NCBI GenBank assembly: GCA_963713445.1
Contig: CAVQMB010000033.1
Location: 1 to 17,012, forward strand
From: CAVQMB01 sp963713445
GTDB taxonomy: Bacteria; Pseudomonadota; Gammaproteobacteria; Competibacterales; Competibacteraceae
Direction: 5' to 3'
Length of the DNA stretch: 17,012 bases
Each line of letters opens with the position of its first letter. Within the stretch, counting starts at the first letter, position 1. Of this stretch, positions 15,068 to 17,012 are shown one piece after another. A program made the translations under genes and the position numbers. The notes below the pieces were generated by a model that was given only the letters and a program-made list of their open reading frames with translations, searched no databases and was not told the DNA's origin.

Positions 15068-16919
15068 ATGGCCGAACAGCCTCCACTCCAGCAGATCGGC
15101 ACCAAGGCTGGGGTACCCGATGCGCCTGACCGTCCAGGCGCTTGGCGGCGAGTCGCACGGCTGGCTCCACTGCTGCCCTTACTACTGTATCTGCTCGTTG
15201 TCTTCGTCGTGCCTGTGGCTCAGCTTCTTGGGCTTAGCTTCCAGAGCCACGGTGGTCAGTTCAGTTTGCATCAATACGCACGGCTGTTTTCTTCCAGCCT
15301 GTACCTGAAGGTGCTGATTATCACGTTTCAGATATCCTTCTGGACCACCGCGTTTTGCTTGCTGGCGGGGTATCCCATTGCTTATTTGCTGGCACGAAGT
15401 CCCCGCAATTGGAAGAATCTGCTGCTGATCGGCGTGTTGATGCCGTTCTGGACGGGCTTTCTTGTCCGTACGTTCGCTTTGATTGTTCTTCTAGGACGAC
15501 ATGGCGCTATCAACAATGCGCTTATCGCAGCCGGTCTGGTCGCGACCATTCCCTACACCTGATTTACAACTTCAGCGGCGTCATGATTGGTATGGTACAG
15601 GCGTTGATGCCGCTTGCCATTCTCAGCATGATGCCAGTGATGGAGCGCATCGACGACAATCTAATCAAAGCGGCATCGACTCTGGGGGCAAAGCCGGAGC
15701 ATGCTTTCTGGCGTATTTACTTCCCGTTGTCATTTCCTGGCGTCGGGGCTGCAGGCCTGCTTGTGTTTATTACGTCGTTAGGCTTTTTTATTACGCCTGC
15801 ACTGCTGGGCGGCGCGCGCCAAACCATGATCGCGCAGGTCATCATCACGCAAGTCCGGAACTGCTGGACTGGCGCCTTGCCGGTGCTGTCTCGCTGCTGT
15901 TGCTTGTCACGGTGCTTGGCGCTTTCCTTGTCTATGACCGCCTGCTCGGTATCACTACGCTGACCGGAGCCAGCGGAGCTTCTTCGACCGTTGCGCCGGC
16001 GGGTACGTTGCGCCGAATAGGTGCGTGCATCGGACGTGCTTCCATTGAGGTGATCAGCCGCATCAACGAAGGCTTCAGTGAAGTTCTGCGCTTCGTATCG
16101 CGCTTATTTCCGCGCCGCGTATCCGGCTCCGGTTTACTGCGCCGCGGCTTGCTCTGGTTCGTGGTGGCGATCGGTTTGGCGTTTCTGGTTCTGCCGGCAT
16201 TTTTCGTCATTCCGGTATCCTTCACCGGCGGCAGTTTTCTGGAATTTCCACCGCATGGCTTTTCCCTGAAATGGTACCAAATTTACCTCGATTCACCGAT
16301 CTGGATGGCGGCAACGGCGAGGTCGTTGGTGGTTGCGTTAGTAACGGGCGTCATCGCCGTGATTCTTGGAACCATGGGCGCCTTTGTAATGGCGCGACAG
16401 AAGTTCGTCGGCAAAACAGGCGCGCTCGCACTCATCCTATCGCCGCTAATATTGCCGCGCATTGTCACGGCTGTGGCGCTGTTTTACGTATTCGCAAGGA
16501 TCCATCTGGTCGGGACATCGGTCGGACTCGTCCTGGGGCACACTGTGTTAGCGCTCCCCTATGTCGTGATTACCGTAATGGCTGTGCTAAGAACCTATGA
16601 CGAGCGCCTGGACGAGGCCGCGTGGACCCTTGGTGCCAACAAATGGCGGACAATCCGCCATATCACCATTCCGTTGATCAAAACCGGGCTTATAGCCGCT
16701 TTTGTGTTCGCCTTTATCACTTCTTTTGATGAGCTCACTATCGCTCTCTTCATCAGTGGTGGCTTGGCGACCACCTTGCCCAAGCAAATGTGGACCAGCG
16801 TGATTCTGCAGGTCGACCCAACGCTGGCTGCCGTGGCATCAATTATGCTAGGCGTGATTTCAGTGGTGCTGCTTGGCGGTGAAGTCTTACGTCGAGTTAC
16901 TGCGAAAAGGCCCCATTAG
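15068..16919 (+). pseudogene. ABC transporter permease, PotB- and PotC-like halves fused, two frameshifts
   Basis: The first half starts at 15068 with a cytoplasmic tail and a first membrane segment (LAPLLPLLLYLLVVFVVP). It continues through VLMPFWTGFLVRTFALIVLLG and carries an EAA loop (KAASTLGAKPEHAF) before a PotB-like end (VYDRLLG). A missing base near 15558 and another near 15855 break the frame. With both restored, the reading passes without a stop through a linker of about 60 residues (about 15960-16140) into a second permease half. That half has LVLPAFFVIPVSFTGG, LILPRIVTAVALFYVF, the EAA loop DEAAWTLGANKWRTI, and a stop at 16917-16919. The restored chain is 617 residues with about twelve membrane segments, so one polypeptide would supply both transmembrane halves that PotB and PotC normally supply separately. 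No convincing ATG with a ribosome binding site is seen in the linker, though a GTG or TTG start cannot be excluded. Confidence 0.8.
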
Positions 16920-17012
16920 GCATAAATTTGATACATGGCGACACTGCGGTCGTGTTGCCGCTGCTAACTATGAGAATGCGCGTGCAGTGGCTATGTACAC
17001 AGCCAATCGACC
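16920..17012. other. Right edge, no supported gene
   Basis: These 93 bases follow the permease stop. One frame is open to the edge and reads DTWRHCGRVAAANYENARAV, which has a coding-like composition but no start codon I can support. It may belong to the next operon gene, possibly with another frameshift. No terminator hairpin is visible. Confidence 0.3.

Overview
The window looks like chromosomal accessory DNA of a GC-rich proteobacterium, most likely a gammaproteobacterium. The basis is integron attC sites, Mu-like head genes of proteobacterial type, and an IclR-controlled catabolic locus with a polyamine-type ABC importer. The genus cannot be read from the sequence.

Layout. (1) Positions 1-1203 are two integron gene cassettes on the + strand, each closed by an attC site (660-759 and 1135-1203). 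The first gene enters from the left edge and may be a PD-(D/E)XK-like nuclease. The second is a 4-fold beta flower protein with a Val-Pro repeat tail. No integrase gene is in view. (2) Positions 1338-6917, - strand, are part of a Mu-like head module in the order small protein, terminase large subunit, gp29-like portal, gpF-like minor head protein, gpG-like morphogenesis protein. Protease, capsid and tail genes are missing, and a 7-bp tandem repeat lies between the last two genes. (3) Positions 6828-7615 are a scrap yard: the 3' end of a phage gene, a degenerate inverted repeat, a second partial copy of the gpF gene, and the C-terminal part of a replication-relaxation-like protein. (4) Positions 7776-16919 are a catabolic and transport locus: an ornithine cyclodeaminase/mu-crystallin-family enzyme, a convergent IclR regulator, then divergently a crotonase, two subunits of a SucCD-like acyl-CoA ligase, and an ABC importer (Tat-type binding protein, ATPase, and one fused double permease).

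The likely logic of region 4 is that an IclR protein, probably acting at the palindrome 9840-9860, controls import of a small amino or organic acid compound, its activation to a CoA thioester and its processing by a crotonase, with the OCD-family enzyme acting on an imine or amine. The substrate is unknown.

The most striking technical feature is nine single-base frameshifts between about 13625 and 15857, all in the ABC transporter genes, while the genes before them are intact. Correcting them gives three full-length proteins of 365, 360 and 617 residues, so either the region is very recently decayed or the sequence there contains consensus errors.
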